Shown: positions 35,666 through 44,217 of the stretch, piece after piece
Position numbering within the stretch: the stretch's first letter is position 1
How the letters are laid out: each line of letters starts with the position of its first letter
Assembly (NCBI GenBank): GCA_949293815.1
Contig: CASFEZ010000005.1
Coordinates: forward strand, 94,540-158,539
Length of the DNA stretch: 64,000 nt
Reading direction: 5' to 3'
Source of the DNA: an uncultured Eubacteriales bacterium
GTDB lineage: Bacteria; Bacillota; Clostridia; Oscillospirales; Acutalibacteraceae
The notes under the pieces: model-generated
What the model was told of the DNA's origin: nothing
Database searches by the model: none
Seen by the model: the letters and a program-made list of their open reading frames with translations, nothing else
Position numbers and translations under genes: made by a program

Positions 35666-37496
35666 CGACCATATCCTCCTTATGATAATGCAAATAGATA
35701 TTGCGCGCAAGTCTCTCGCTGATGCCCGGCGTTTCCAGAAGCTCTTGCACCGTGGCCTCTTTAATGTGCTTTACCGTTTTAAACTGCCTGAGCAGCGCTT
35801 TGGCCTTTGCCTCGCCAATTCCCTCAATATCCAACAGCTCCAGCCGCAGCGTGGAACCTGCGTGCTTTTTTCTGTGATAGGTAATTGCGAAGCGATGTAC
35901 TTCGTTTTGTATGGACGAAAGCAGTGTAAATGCCGTCCGTTTGGATTGAATGGCGATTTCGCCGCCGTCAGTGGAAATGGCACGGGTACGGTGCTTATCG
36001 TCCTTCACCATACCGAACAGCGGAATATCGAGCCCGAACCGCGCCAAAACCGGCTTCACCGCATTGACCTGCCCCAGCCCGCCGTCCAGTAAAATCAAAT
36101 CCGGCAGCTTGCCGAAGCCCTCGCCGCTATCTTTATGTTTTTCATATTCCTCAAAGCGTCGGGTCAGCGTTTCCGCCATGGAGCGGTAATCATCCTGACC
36201 GGAAAACCCTTTAATAGCAAACCGGCGATAGGCGGATTTATAGGGCTTGCCGTTTTTGAAAACCACCATACCCGCCACATTATCACTACCTGCGGTGTGG
36301 GAAATATCATAGGCCTCAATATAGTCCGGATACACCGAAAGCCCCAGAAGCTCCCGCAGCTCCTGCAAGGGGGCATTATCTTTCGATAAGCGCCCCTGGC
36401 GCTGAAAGAGCTTTTCCGAGGCGTTTTTTCGGCACATTTCCACCAGCCGCAGCCGCTCGCCCCGCTGGGGTACGGACAAATGCACCCGCTTGCCCCGCTT
36501 TTCGCTCAGCCACTGTTCCAGAAGCTCACGATCTTCGCAATCGCCGTCCAAAAAAATCTCGGCGGGTATTTCATCCCGCGCCGCGTAGAACGAGGTCAGC
36601 AGCTCCTTGCGAATGGCGGCGTCTACCTCTTCTTCGTTAAAATAAAAATACGCGCTGCCGCAAAGCCGTCCGGCTCGAAAATGCAATACATTCAAACAGC
36701 TGGTTTTCGGTCCGGTGACCACAGCGAACACATCGCAGTTTTGATCCCGGTCGGATACGACCATCTGCTTTTCGCCGACCTTTTCAATCCCGCGAATCCG
36801 GTCACGCAGCTTGGCCGCCCGCTCGAAATCATACCGCTCGGCGGCGGCGGTCATTTCCTGCCGGAACTGCTCCAGAATTTCTTCGCTGCCGCCGCGAATA
36901 AAGCGCAGCGCCGCTTCGGCATTTTTTTGATATTCCTCTTTGGAGATTTTGCCGCAGCAGGGCGCGTCGCAAAGATGGATATAATAATTTAAGCAGGGGC
37001 GCGAAACGCCGCTGCACGGAAAGGTTTTGCCGCAGGTGGGCAGATGGAACACCGCATTTGCCTGGTCAACGGTATTCTTGACCGAGGAAATGCTGATGTA
37101 CGGACCGATGTATTCCGCCCCATCCTCGTATTTTTGCAGCGACAGGGAAATGGTCGGCCAATCGCCGCCGCTGACGCGGATATAGCAATACCCCTTGTCG
37201 TCTTTGAGCAAAATATTATATTTCGGCTCATGCTGTTTAATCAGGCTGCATTCCAAAACCAGCGCTTCAAATTCGCTGCCGACTAAAATATAGTCGAAAT
37301 CATCCACATTCTCGACCATTTTGCGCACTTTGATGGAATGATTCCGTTCAGAGCCGAAATATTGGCTTACACGATTTTTCAGCGCTTTGGCTTTTCCGAT
37401 ATAGATGATTTCGCCCTGCTTGTTTTTCATAATATATACGCCCGGCGACAAGGGCAGGCGCATGGCTTTTTCGCGCAGTTGTTTTCGTTTATCCAT
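35640..37496 (-). CDS. uvrC: Excinuclease ABC subunit C
   Basis: Nucleotide excision repair nuclease, 618 aa. It has an N-terminal GIY-YIG domain (SPGVYIMKNKQGEIIYIGKA), a UVR motif for UvrB binding (about 205-240), the RNase-H-like C-terminal nuclease (ISHTAGSDNVAGMVVF) and two helix-hairpin-helix motifs near the end. The start at 37496 has GGAG upstream. uvrA and uvrB are not in this window. Confidence 0.96.
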   Translation of the reverse strand: MDKRKQLREKAMRLPLSPGVYIMKNKQGEIIYIGKAKALKNRVSQYFGSERNHSIKVRKMVENVDDFDYILVGSEFEALVLECSLIKQHEPKYNILLKDDKGYCYIRVSGGDWPTISLSLQKYEDGAEYIGPYISISSVKNTVDQANAVFHLPTCGKTFPCSGVSRPCLNYYIHLCDAPCCGKISKEEYQKNAEAALRFIRGGSEEILEQFRQEMTAAAERYDFERAAKLRDRIRGIEKVGEKQMVVSDRDQNCDVFAVVTGPKTSCLNVLHFRAGRLCGSAYFYFNEEEVDAAIRKELLTSFYAARDEIPAEIFLDGDCEDRELLEQWLSEKRGKRVHLSVPQRGERLRLVEMCRKNASEKLFQRQGRLSKDNAPLQELRELLGLSVYPDYIEAYDISHTAGSDNVAGMVVFKNGKPYKSAYRRFAIKGFSGQDDYRSMAETLTRRFEEYEKHKDSGEGFGKLPDLILLDGGLGQVNAVKPVLARFGLDIPLFGMVKDDKHRTRAISTDGGEIAIQSKRTAFTLLSSIQNEVHRFAITYHRKKHAGSTLRLELLDIEGIGEAKAKALLRQFKTVKHIKEATVQELLETPGISERLARNIYLHYHKEDMVDESSVGDF

Positions 37497-37520
37497 CGAA
37501 TCAAACTCCGTAAAAAATAA

Positions 37521-37556
37521 AAGTGTACCGGGCGTCAAAAAACTCCCGATACACTT
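37521..37556 (-). terminator. Terminator of the HPr gene
   Basis: Arms AAGTGTACCGGG and CCCGATACACTT (one G-T pair), followed by a T-rich run on the minus strand. It lies 15 bases after the HPr stop and separates it from uvrC. Confidence 0.85.
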
Positions 37557-37570
37557 GTCAGACCAAAAAC

Positions 37571-37834
37571 TTATTCTGCGAAGCCGCTGTCTACCAGTCT
37601 GGCCAATTCCGTAACCGCAGCTTCTTCATCTGTGCCTTCGGCAATGATGCGAATCTGCGATCCGCCGACAATCCCCAGGGACAGAACCCCCAAAAGGCTC
37701 TTCGCATTGATGCGGCGTTCTTCCTTCTCCACCCAAATCGCGGACTTAAATTCATTGGCTTTCTGAATAAAGAATGTGGCAGGGCGCGCATGAAGCCCGA
37801 CCTGATTCTGTACAACTACATCTTTTACAAACAT
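37571..37834 (-). CDS. ptsH: HPr phosphocarrier protein
   Basis: An 87-residue PTS carrier. His15 lies in GLHARPATFF and the regulatory Ser46 in NAKSLLGVLSLGIVGGSQI, so both the PTS transfer and the CcpA-corepressor site are present. The start at 37834 has GGGAGA upstream. It is monocistronic between a strong promoter and a terminator; ptsI is not adjacent. Confidence 0.93.
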   Translation of the reverse strand: MFVKDVVVQNQVGLHARPATFFIQKANEFKSAIWVEKEERRINAKSLLGVLSLGIVGGSQIRIIAEGTDEEAAVTELARLVDSGFAE

Positions 37835-37885
37835 CGTACTATCTCCCAACAAAAAAACTTTAGCAAAGAGCTTTTGACGCTATCA

Positions 37886-37913
37886 ATTATAGCACAAAAC
37901 AAAAAACTGTCAA
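37886..37913 (-). promoter_or_regulatory. Promoter of the HPr gene
   Basis: Minus strand consensus TTGACA (37908-37913), a 16-bp spacer and consensus TATAAT (37886-37891), 51 bases before the start codon. Confidence 0.8.
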
Positions 37914-38056
37914 CAAGTAAAATGATAGTAAATTACAAAATTCAACATTTCATTTACCGGCATAAATCCGCCCGAATTTCCGCCTTTTGATTTGTTGAAA
38001 TTCCACAGTTTTTTAAGGTCTTTTTTGGCATAATCACGGAAAACAGGAGGCAAAGC

Positions 38057-38977
38057 TCAATTATTGGGATTATGGTGATAGGTATAGGATGTTCCCGACA
38101 ACACATCAAAACGATACCCGCAATCCTTATAATACTGTATAATATCCGGCAGCGCATCGGTTGTTGTGCTTTTTATCGGTGCGTCGTGCATGAGCAAAAT
38201 CACATGGGAGTCTCCACATTGCGCCGCCTTGATGGATTTTTCGTAAATCTGTGAGGCGGGCACCTGTTTGTCGGACGCATCGGTGGAATCCCAGTCCCAA
38301 TCGAAGTAATAATACCCCCGCGCCGGCAGCTCCTGCGACAGAGTTGTCATAATACCGCTGCAATAGTTTTTGCTGATGGTATTACTTGTTCCCCCGGGGA
38401 ACCGCACCAGCTTCGAGCGGATGCCTGTTGCATCATATACCAAATCTGATATTTTGTTCAAATCCTCGAAATAGGTATCCACCGAGGAATAAATGGAAAA
38501 ATCATGGCTGTAGGAGTGCAGCCCGATGGCATGTCCACGGTCGGCAATTTCTTTCAGCTGTGCTTCACAGCCATCGTAGGTGTGAATCACAAAGAAAGTC
38601 GCCTTGATTCCGTATTGATCTAAAATGTCCAGTATGCGCGTTGTATTTTTAGACGGACCATCGTCAAAGGTCAAATAAATGACCTTATCATCCGGATCCG
38701 TCGGCGGCACAGATGCCGGCGGTGCGGATGCCGGCGGAGCCGATGCCGATGGCTCCTGCGATTCATCGTTCTGCTGCGAAGTCGGGGCGTTCTGCTGCGC
38801 ATAGCCATCCTCTGTTGATTGCTCAGCCTGGGCATTCACCGACTCGCCGTCAGATGTTACACTTTTTGGATGTACGGTTTTTGCCACCCATGCGCATACG
38901 CCCACCAGCAGCAGCGTCAATATTACAGCGCAAAACACAAGAAATGATTTTTTAAATCGCCAATTTCTTCTTTTCAT
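38057..38977 (-). CDS. Polysaccharide deacetylase (NodB domain), membrane-anchored
   Basis: A 306-residue protein with a basic N-terminus, one membrane segment (about 10-32), a Ser/Pro/Ala/Gln-rich linker containing three ASAPP-type repeats, and a NodB domain (about 105-300). Motifs are YLTFDDGPS, HSYSHDF (H-x3-H), VRFPGGTSN, DWDWDSTDAS and LLMHDA, so the metal site and catalytic residues are complete. It probably removes acetyl groups from peptidoglycan (PgdA/PdaA type). The start at 38977 follows AAGGGTGG. Confidence 0.9.
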   Translation of the reverse strand: MKRRNWRFKKSFLVFCAVILTLLLVGVCAWVAKTVHPKSVTSDGESVNAQAEQSTEDGYAQQNAPTSQQNDESQEPSASAPPASAPPASVPPTDPDDKVIYLTFDDGPSKNTTRILDILDQYGIKATFFVIHTYDGCEAQLKEIADRGHAIGLHSYSHDFSIYSSVDTYFEDLNKISDLVYDATGIRSKLVRFPGGTSNTISKNYCSGIMTTLSQELPARGYYYFDWDWDSTDASDKQVPASQIYEKSIKAAQCGDSHVILLMHDAPIKSTTTDALPDIIQYYKDCGYRFDVLSGTSYTYHHNPNN

Positions 38978-39073
38978 AAGTCCACCCTTTTCATTTGTGA
39001 TAGTATCTGAACAATCCCTGTAACTTATCATAGCAGACTTATAAAAAAAAGCAACCAAAATCGGCAAATGTAA

Positions 39074-39823
39074 TCATTTTTTAATGATTTCTTTATGCTT
39101 GCCATTTTTGATAAGAAATTCTAATTCTCTTTTTGAAAGTTCTGCATGTGCCAAAAGCTCCGGCCGCTTCGCCGCCGTTTCCAGCAGCGACTGTTCCCGC
39201 CGCCATTGCTCAATTTTTTGATGATGACCGGAAAGCAGCACCTCAGGCACGGCGCGCTCCCGCCAAATAGCGGGCTTGGTGTATTGGGGATATTCCAACA
39301 GGCCGTCATAATGGCTCTCCTGTACCCGCCCCGCCTCGCTGGACAGTGTGCCGTCCAGCATACGCGCCACGCAATCTGTTAAAACCAGGGCAGGCAGCTC
39401 ACCGCCGGTCAACACATAATCACCAATGGAAATTTCTTCATCCACCAATGCGTCCAGCACCCGCTGGTCAACCCCCTCGTAGTGACCGCACAAAACAGTG
39501 ATATGCGGAAGCGCGGCCAGCTCCTTTGCCCGCTGCTGGGTCAGCACCCTGCCCTTGGGCGACATATAAATCAAATACGGCCGCTCCCCGCTCTTTTGAC
39601 AGATATCCATAAAGCAGCGGTAGATGGGCTCGGCAGTCATCAGCATGCCCTCGCCGCCGCCATAGGGCGTATCGTCTACATTCCGGTGCTTGTTGTCTGA
39701 AAAATCCCGAATATTCACGCTCTCTACGGTCAGCACCCCTTTTTGTATGGCTCTGCCTACGATGCTTTCCGAATAAACCGCGCGGCACATATCGGGAAAT
39801 AGGGTCATTATATCAATCCGCAT
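39074..39823 (-). CDS. trmD: tRNA (guanine37-N1)-methyltransferase TrmD
   Basis: A 249-residue SPOUT methyltransferase with the N-terminal IDIMTLFPDM, the knot segments YLIYMSPKGRVL and LCGHYEGVDQRVLDALVDEEISIGDYVLTGGE, and the DGLLEYPQYTKP motif. It methylates G37 of tRNA to keep the reading frame. The ATG at 39823 overlaps rimM by 11 bases. The pair is separated from rpsP and ffh, which are 8 kb away on the same strand. Confidence 0.97.
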   Translation of the reverse strand: MRIDIMTLFPDMCRAVYSESIVGRAIQKGVLTVESVNIRDFSDNKHRNVDDTPYGGGEGMLMTAEPIYRCFMDICQKSGERPYLIYMSPKGRVLTQQRAKELAALPHITVLCGHYEGVDQRVLDALVDEEISIGDYVLTGGELPALVLTDCVARMLDGTLSSEAGRVQESHYDGLLEYPQYTKPAIWRERAVPEVLLSGHHQKIEQWRREQSLLETAAKRPELLAHAELSKRELEFLIKNGKHKEIIKK

Positions 39824-40346
39824 AAACAGCCTCGTCAAAAATTCCCCGCATGGGACGAATCAAAATCTTTTCCGCGGCAACATCCACCTGCACCACAACC
39901 TCGCGAATAGCGGGCAACAGATATTCCGCTTTTTCCTTTGTAATATGCCAAACATCGTTTGCGCCGGTTTCGCTGACATCCGTAAGCTCCCCGTAATATA
40001 CGCCGGTATCCGCGTCATATACCTTGCAGCCGAACAGCTCCTGCAAAAAATATGCGCCGTCCGCGAGCTTGGCGTCCGCCCGGCGCATATACAAAACCTG
40101 TCCGCGCATGGCTTGGGCTTGCTCCAGCGACTCCACGCCGGCAAGCCGCAAGAGCGCAATATTCCCATGCGCACGGCTTTGCAGAACCGTTACCGGCTGC
40201 CGTCCGTCCGCATCATAATACAGCGTATGAAACTGCGTAATAAACGCCGGAGAATCACACCAGGGCTGTAAACGCACTTCGCCTTTTACGCCGTGCGTAC
40301 CGACAATCTGCCCGATTTCTAAAAACTGTTTAATCAAATGCTTCAC
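39813..40346 (-). CDS. rimM: 16S rRNA processing protein RimM
   Basis: A 177-residue 30S maturation factor with the N-terminal domain LEIGQIVGTHGVKGEVRLQPW and a C-terminal PRC barrel (ELFGCKVYD, NDVWHITK, LLPAIREVVVQVD). It binds ribosomal protein S19. The GTG at 40346 has a poor ribosome site; a TTG at 40337 with GGTG upstream is an alternative start. It is coupled to trmD. Confidence 0.95.
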   Translation of the reverse strand: MKHLIKQFLEIGQIVGTHGVKGEVRLQPWCDSPAFITQFHTLYYDADGRQPVTVLQSRAHGNIALLRLAGVESLEQAQAMRGQVLYMRRADAKLADGAYFLQELFGCKVYDADTGVYYGELTDVSETGANDVWHITKEKAEYLLPAIREVVVQVDVAAEKILIRPMRGIFDEAVYAD

Positions 40347-40370
40347 CGTATTTCTTTCGATACTGGTTCC

Positions 40371-40399
40371 AGTTTAACATACCGCCCGGCAAAAAGCAA
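40371..40399 (-). promoter_or_regulatory. Promoter of rimM-trmD
   Basis: Minus strand TTGCTT (40394-40399), a 17-bp spacer and TAAACT (40371-40376). Confidence 0.45.
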
Positions 40400-40442
40400 G
40401 GCGGCAAATTCTTTTCAAAAGAAAAATTTTACCAAAAAAAGA

Positions 40443-40471
40443 TAGACAAACCATATAAAATATAGTACAAT
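40443..40471 (+). promoter_or_regulatory. Promoter of the GH5-dockerin gene
   Basis: TAGACA (40443-40448), a 17-bp spacer and TACAAT (40466-40471), 31 bases before the start codon. Confidence 0.55.
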
Positions 40472-40502
40472 TCAAGTAGAATCCAGGAAAGGGGACTTTT
40501 AT

Positions 40503-42317
40503 ATGAGAAAAAAATGGATTTCTTACCTATGCGTTCTGCTGTCTGCGGTCATATTGGCAACTTCTCTGTTTTTCTTCTCGACCGCACAATCCGGTCGTTA
40601 TACGCCGATTACGGACGAAGACGCGCTGCATACCGCCGGAGAATATTTGGAAAATGAAAACGGCGAACGGGTATTTCTGCGCGGCATCAATTTGGGCGGC
40701 TGGCTGATTCAGGAGGACTGGTTCTGCCCGGCTGACAACGGCACGCAGGGCGACCACTATACGCTGGAAACCCTGATTTCCCGCTTCGGCACCGAAAAAG
40801 CATACGAACTCTATGATATTTACCAGGACGCCTGGATACAGGAAACGGATTTTATGAATATTGCGGATATGGGCTTTAACTGTGTGCGCATTCCGTTCTG
40901 GTACCGTAATTTTCAATCCGACGACAACGGCACCTGGATTCTGAACGAAGACGGCGATGTGGATCTTTCCCGCCTGGAATGGGCAGTAGAAATGTGCCGC
41001 AAATACGGCTTATATGCCATTCTGGATTTGCACGGTGTAAACGGCTGTCAGGGCATGCAGGATCACTGCGGACAAAAAGGCAATTACCATTTCTTTGACC
41101 AAAATGCCCAAGGCGAAGCATACCGCCGCCAGGCAGTGGATCTTTGGCAGGTGATTGCCTTTCGCTTTGCCGGCGATCCCGCCGTTGCCATGTTTGATTT
41201 ATTGAACGAACCCATGTGCGATGTACCGCTTTTACAGCGCAATCACGCCCATGTCAATGCATTTTACGATGACGCTTACCATGCCATTCGCGAGGTTGAC
41301 CCCAACCGCATGATTACCATGATCGGCACCTGGGATATCGGCAAGCTGCCCTCCCCCTCTTCCATGGGATGGACAAATGTGGTATACCAGTTCCACCAGT
41401 ACGACCAGTTTATGATTAACTATACCGGACGAGTGGATCGGGCGTATTTATGCAACTACAATGTTCCGCTGTTTGCCGGGGAATTTCATCCGACAGGTGA
41501 AGATCTGAACCTGCGGGATGTCATTGAGGTCTACAATACCCGCAATGTAATGTGGGCGCTTTGGACCTATAAGGGCTATAACAGCTGGGCTGCCTGGGCG
41601 GACTGGTTTGCCTACGGCAGCACGGAGGACAGCCTGATTGTCCATCCGGAAACGGACAGCTACGAAGAAATTGCCCGCAAATGGGGCGCCATGGGAACCA
41701 ACAGCGGCAATTTTTACAAAGGGCATCTGTTTGATGTGGCGTATGAATTTCTGCCGGACGCGGTTTCCGCCTCCATTCCCTTTAACCGGGAGGAGGATTT
41801 AACAGAAGCGCCGACCACGCAAGCCCCCACCACAACCGAAGCGCCGACCACCGCTTTGCCTACCGCGCCGCCTGACGAGCCGGGGGACGCGACCTTGCCT
41901 ACTGCGCCGTCCGCCTCCTCTGACACCACTGCGGCGGCTGTGCCCCTGTCGTTTGACGCCCAGGATATTGCCATTGATGAGCAAACCATTGTCATTCGGC
42001 GCAAATCCATTTCGCCGGATGAACTGCGGTCGGCTGCCCGGTACAGCGGGGACTTGATTTTGCCGGACAAGCAGGCCATCGGCACCGGCGATACCCTGCG
42101 CTATGGACAAGATGTGTACACACTGGTTCTTTTTAGGGACTGCAACGGGGACGGACGCATCACCAGCGCTGACGCCCGTGCGGCGCTGCGGCATACCGTG
42201 CGCCTGCAAACGCTGAGTGAACCGCAGCAAATTGCCGCCGATTCCGACCAAAGCGGACGCATTACCACCTCCGATGCCCGGCGTATTCTTCGCTACAGCC
42301 TTGGTCTGATCTCCTGA
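40503..42317 (+). CDS. Secreted GH5 glycanase with C-terminal dockerin
   Basis: A 604-residue exported enzyme. A signal peptide or anchor occupies about 1-29. The GH5 TIM barrel (about 45-415) has the acid/base Glu236 in LLNEP and the nucleophile Glu327 in FAGEFH. Then follow a Thr/Pro/Ala linker (430-478), a small beta domain (about 480-545) of the kind often placed before dockerins, and a two-repeat dockerin (545-604) with GDGRITSADAR and SGRITTSDAR. It likely cuts a beta-glucan, mannan or related polysaccharide; the barrel start FLRGINLGGWLIQE resembles beta-1,3-glucanase/cellulase types. This is the only dockerin of the window in the usual C-terminal position. Confidence 0.92.
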   Translation: MRKKWISYLCVLLSAVILATSLFFFSTAQSGRYTPITDEDALHTAGEYLENENGERVFLRGINLGGWLIQEDWFCPADNGTQGDHYTLETLISRFGTEKAYELYDIYQDAWIQETDFMNIADMGFNCVRIPFWYRNFQSDDNGTWILNEDGDVDLSRLEWAVEMCRKYGLYAILDLHGVNGCQGMQDHCGQKGNYHFFDQNAQGEAYRRQAVDLWQVIAFRFAGDPAVAMFDLLNEPMCDVPLLQRNHAHVNAFYDDAYHAIREVDPNRMITMIGTWDIGKLPSPSSMGWTNVVYQFHQYDQFMINYTGRVDRAYLCNYNVPLFAGEFHPTGEDLNLRDVIEVYNTRNVMWALWTYKGYNSWAAWADWFAYGSTEDSLIVHPETDSYEEIARKWGAMGTNSGNFYKGHLFDVAYEFLPDAVSASIPFNREEDLTEAPTTQAPTTTEAPTTALPTAPPDEPGDATLPTAPSASSDTTAAAVPLSFDAQDIAIDEQTIVIRRKSISPDELRSAARYSGDLILPDKQAIGTGDTLRYGQDVYTLVLFRDCNGDGRITSADARAALRHTVRLQTLSEPQQIAADSDQSGRITTSDARRILRYSLGLIS

Positions 42318-42349
42318 CCACAAACCAATTTTTCTTTTATCAAATCAAA

Positions 42350-42377
42350 GAACCGCTTCTCCTGCCGGAGAGCGGTT
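42350..42377. terminator. Bidirectional terminator after the GH5 gene
   Basis: Stem AACCGCT-CTCC / GGAG-AGCGGTT, short loop, between two convergent genes. Confidence 0.75.
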
Positions 42378-42398
42378 CTATTCTTTCGCGCAATATAG

Positions 42399-43070
42399 TT
42401 AAATCCAGCCGAGCTTATAGAACAACAGTGCGCCGAGAATGGAAATCACCACGCCGATGGGAATCAGCGTACCCGTGCCGATGCTGCCGCTGATAACGAC
42501 AATCAGCGTTAAGATGGCAATGGGCAGAATGCTGATTTTCCAATGCTTGGAAAAATACGAGGCGCCCAGCGCACCGAACAGGGCGGGCATCACCTGCTTA
42601 AAGGCGGGGGCGAAAAAGGAATCCGGGTCAGTTAAGGCGGGAATCCACGGGCGCAGCAAAAGCACAAAGACTGCCATAATCACGGTGGTTACAATGGCGG
42701 AGGTGGCCACGGCAATGGTGGTGATGACCTCGCCCTCCTCGGAATTGCTCTTCACCTTGGCGGTATCCATGGCGGCCAGGGCGCAGGGCAGCTTCAGGTT
42801 GCTGATATTGCCCGTGGTAAAGCTCAAATACATACCGCCCACGCCCAAAAGCGGGGAATAAGCAATGATTTCAATAATGGCGGTAGGGTAGAACAAAATC
42901 GCCACCGGCCACAGACCGTCCCAAATTTCCCTGGCAGTAGGCCATATGTTATAGAAAATGCTGAACGCCAGCGGCACCCCCAAAAGCACAAAGAACATCA
43001 CAAACGACCATATGGAGCCGAAGGTATGCATTTTATCGGTATAAGATTTTTCTGTTTTCGGCTTTTTCAT
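42399..43070 (-). CDS. Six-helix membrane protein, partner of DUF5058
   Basis: A 223-residue polytopic membrane protein with a basic cytoplasmic N-terminus (MKKPKTEK) and about six hydrophobic segments. Notable conserved-looking loops are SPLLGVGGMYLSFTTGNISNLKLPCALAAMDTAKVK, with a Gly/Asn/Pro-rich re-entrant appearance, and GSIGTGTLIPIGV near the end. Family not recognised. It has a strong GAGAGGAGGAG site and starts 13 bases after the DUF5058 frame. The pair may form a two-subunit transporter; the first part is an estimate from gene adjacency only. Confidence 0.65.
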   Translation of the reverse strand: MKKPKTEKSYTDKMHTFGSIWSFVMFFVLLGVPLAFSIFYNIWPTAREIWDGLWPVAILFYPTAIIEIIAYSPLLGVGGMYLSFTTGNISNLKLPCALAAMDTAKVKSNSEEGEVITTIAVATSAIVTTVIMAVFVLLLRPWIPALTDPDSFFAPAFKQVMPALFGALGASYFSKHWKISILPIAILTLIVVISGSIGTGTLIPIGVVISILGALLFYKLGWI

Positions 43071-43083
43071 ACCGCTCCTCCTC

Positions 43084-43861
43084 TCAGCTGACAATGGGGG
43101 CGCGGAACTCGAAATAAGCGATATTCACGGGCAGCACCCGCGCTATCAAAATCGCCGCACCCATGGCGACAAACATACTGATTGGCATGGCGAAATTTTG
43201 CAGCCAGCCAATGTTTTTCCTTTCCGCAATCTTCGACAGCACGAGCATGACCACTACGGCAACCAAAAGAGTAGCAACGGACATCAGCCCCGCGCCGTCA
43301 TTGTTCATCCGTATGGTGCCGTCCGCCAGCGTGGTAGCGGTGCCCTGTCCGGCAAGCGCCCGGGCGATGAAGGCGGCAATCAGGCCAATAAACGCGGCGG
43401 CGGCAAGGGAATCGGTCAGCTTCGTATCACTGAATCCGTTTCAGACAAAGCGGCAAAACCACCAGCGGCAGGGAGCTTGCCAGCGTCATGACCCAGGCCA
43501 CCACGGAGAATACATTTTTATCGGTAATCGGCGTTGACATATTGCCGTTGCTGACCGCTTCAATGGCGGCAGTGGCGGCGGCGGTCTCCTGGGTGATATT
43601 GCCGATAACGGAAAGGCGAATCCACGGCAAAATAATGCCCAAAGCGGGCGTCAGCGCCACCACGGTTGCCACAATCGCCAGCGCCGGCGTAATGGTAAAC
43701 AGCACGCTTTGCACTACCGTATTCTTCATCACCGAACTGGACAGCCCAATCTCCTTGCCGCGCCGCACCGCTTTGACCAGAAAAGCAATTGACTGCGCCA
43801 AAATAAAGGCAATCACGATAAGTCCGAGAATCAGCATAAAGGTGTCTTCTCTAAAATCCAT
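43084..43861 (-). pseudogene. DUF5058 membrane protein, frameshifted
   Basis: Two frames together make one DUF5058-like membrane protein of about 258 aa. The N-terminal part (MDFREDTFMLILGLIVIAF, start 43861) stops at 43427 after LPLCLKRIQ. The next part continues from about 43430 in another frame as SDTKLTDSLAAAAFIGLIAAF, then passes through MNNDGAGLMSVATLLV to the stop at 43084. One extra base or two missing bases near 43429-43432 explains it. No slippery heptamer is seen. Either a real inactivating mutation or a sequencing error; the C-terminal part also has an internal ATG at 43308. Confidence 0.65.
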
Positions 43862-43899
43862 GCAAAAACCCCGTTTCATTTGGAATATCTATTTTGTAA

Positions 43900-44090
43900 G
43901 CGCCGCTGGGCGGCGCAGAGTGAAGAGTGAAGAGTGGAGATTCGGACGCCCTTCGGGCGTGAATCGTAGATTGTTTGCAGGTATAGAAAATACCTTGTCT
44001 ATATCTTTCCTTTCCTTCAACCCTCTATCATCCTAATTACACAAAACTATCTATCAATCAAGGCGAAGCCTTCCGCATCATCACTCTTTC
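43900..44090. repeat. Hairpin-rich, MITE-like intergenic element
   Basis: In order: the palindrome GCGCCGC-TGG-GCGGCGC (43900-43916), three 7-bp tandem units AGAGTGA, AGAGTGA, AGAGTGG (43917-43937), the hairpin ACGCCC-TTC-GGGCGT (43946-43960), and the hairpin AAGGC-GAA-GCCTT (44060-44072). The left AAGAGTGA (43923-43930) has an inverted copy TCACTCTT at 44081-44088, which looks like short terminal inverted repeats. No coding content. Confidence 0.45.
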
Positions 44091-44146
44091 CTAACTATTT
44101 TTATCTAATTTTACCATGTATAACAAGGGCGGTCAAGATAAAATTG

Positions 44147-44175
44147 TTGATTCAAGCAAAAGAAGATGGTATACT
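44147..44175 (+). promoter_or_regulatory. Promoter of malQ
   Basis: TTGATT (44147-44152), a 17-bp spacer and TATACT (44170-44175), followed by CGGAGGCGG before the ATG. Confidence 0.65.
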
Positions 44176-44217
44176 GTATATATATTTTATATCAATTGCT
44201 ATCAACGGAGGCGGCTT

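Larger units (their letters stand above)
43862..44217. other. Non-coding region between the DUF5058 gene and malQ
   Basis: About 350 bases with no credible gene. It holds the hairpin- and repeat-rich element at 43900-44090 and the malQ promoter at 44147-44175. No tRNA or known riboswitch was recognised. Confidence 0.6.

Noticed and set aside
35015-35710. Longer version of the gph gene starting at 35710
   Set aside because: It would overlap uvrC by 71 bases and has no ribosome site; AAGGAGG precedes the ATG at 35665 and homologues start there.
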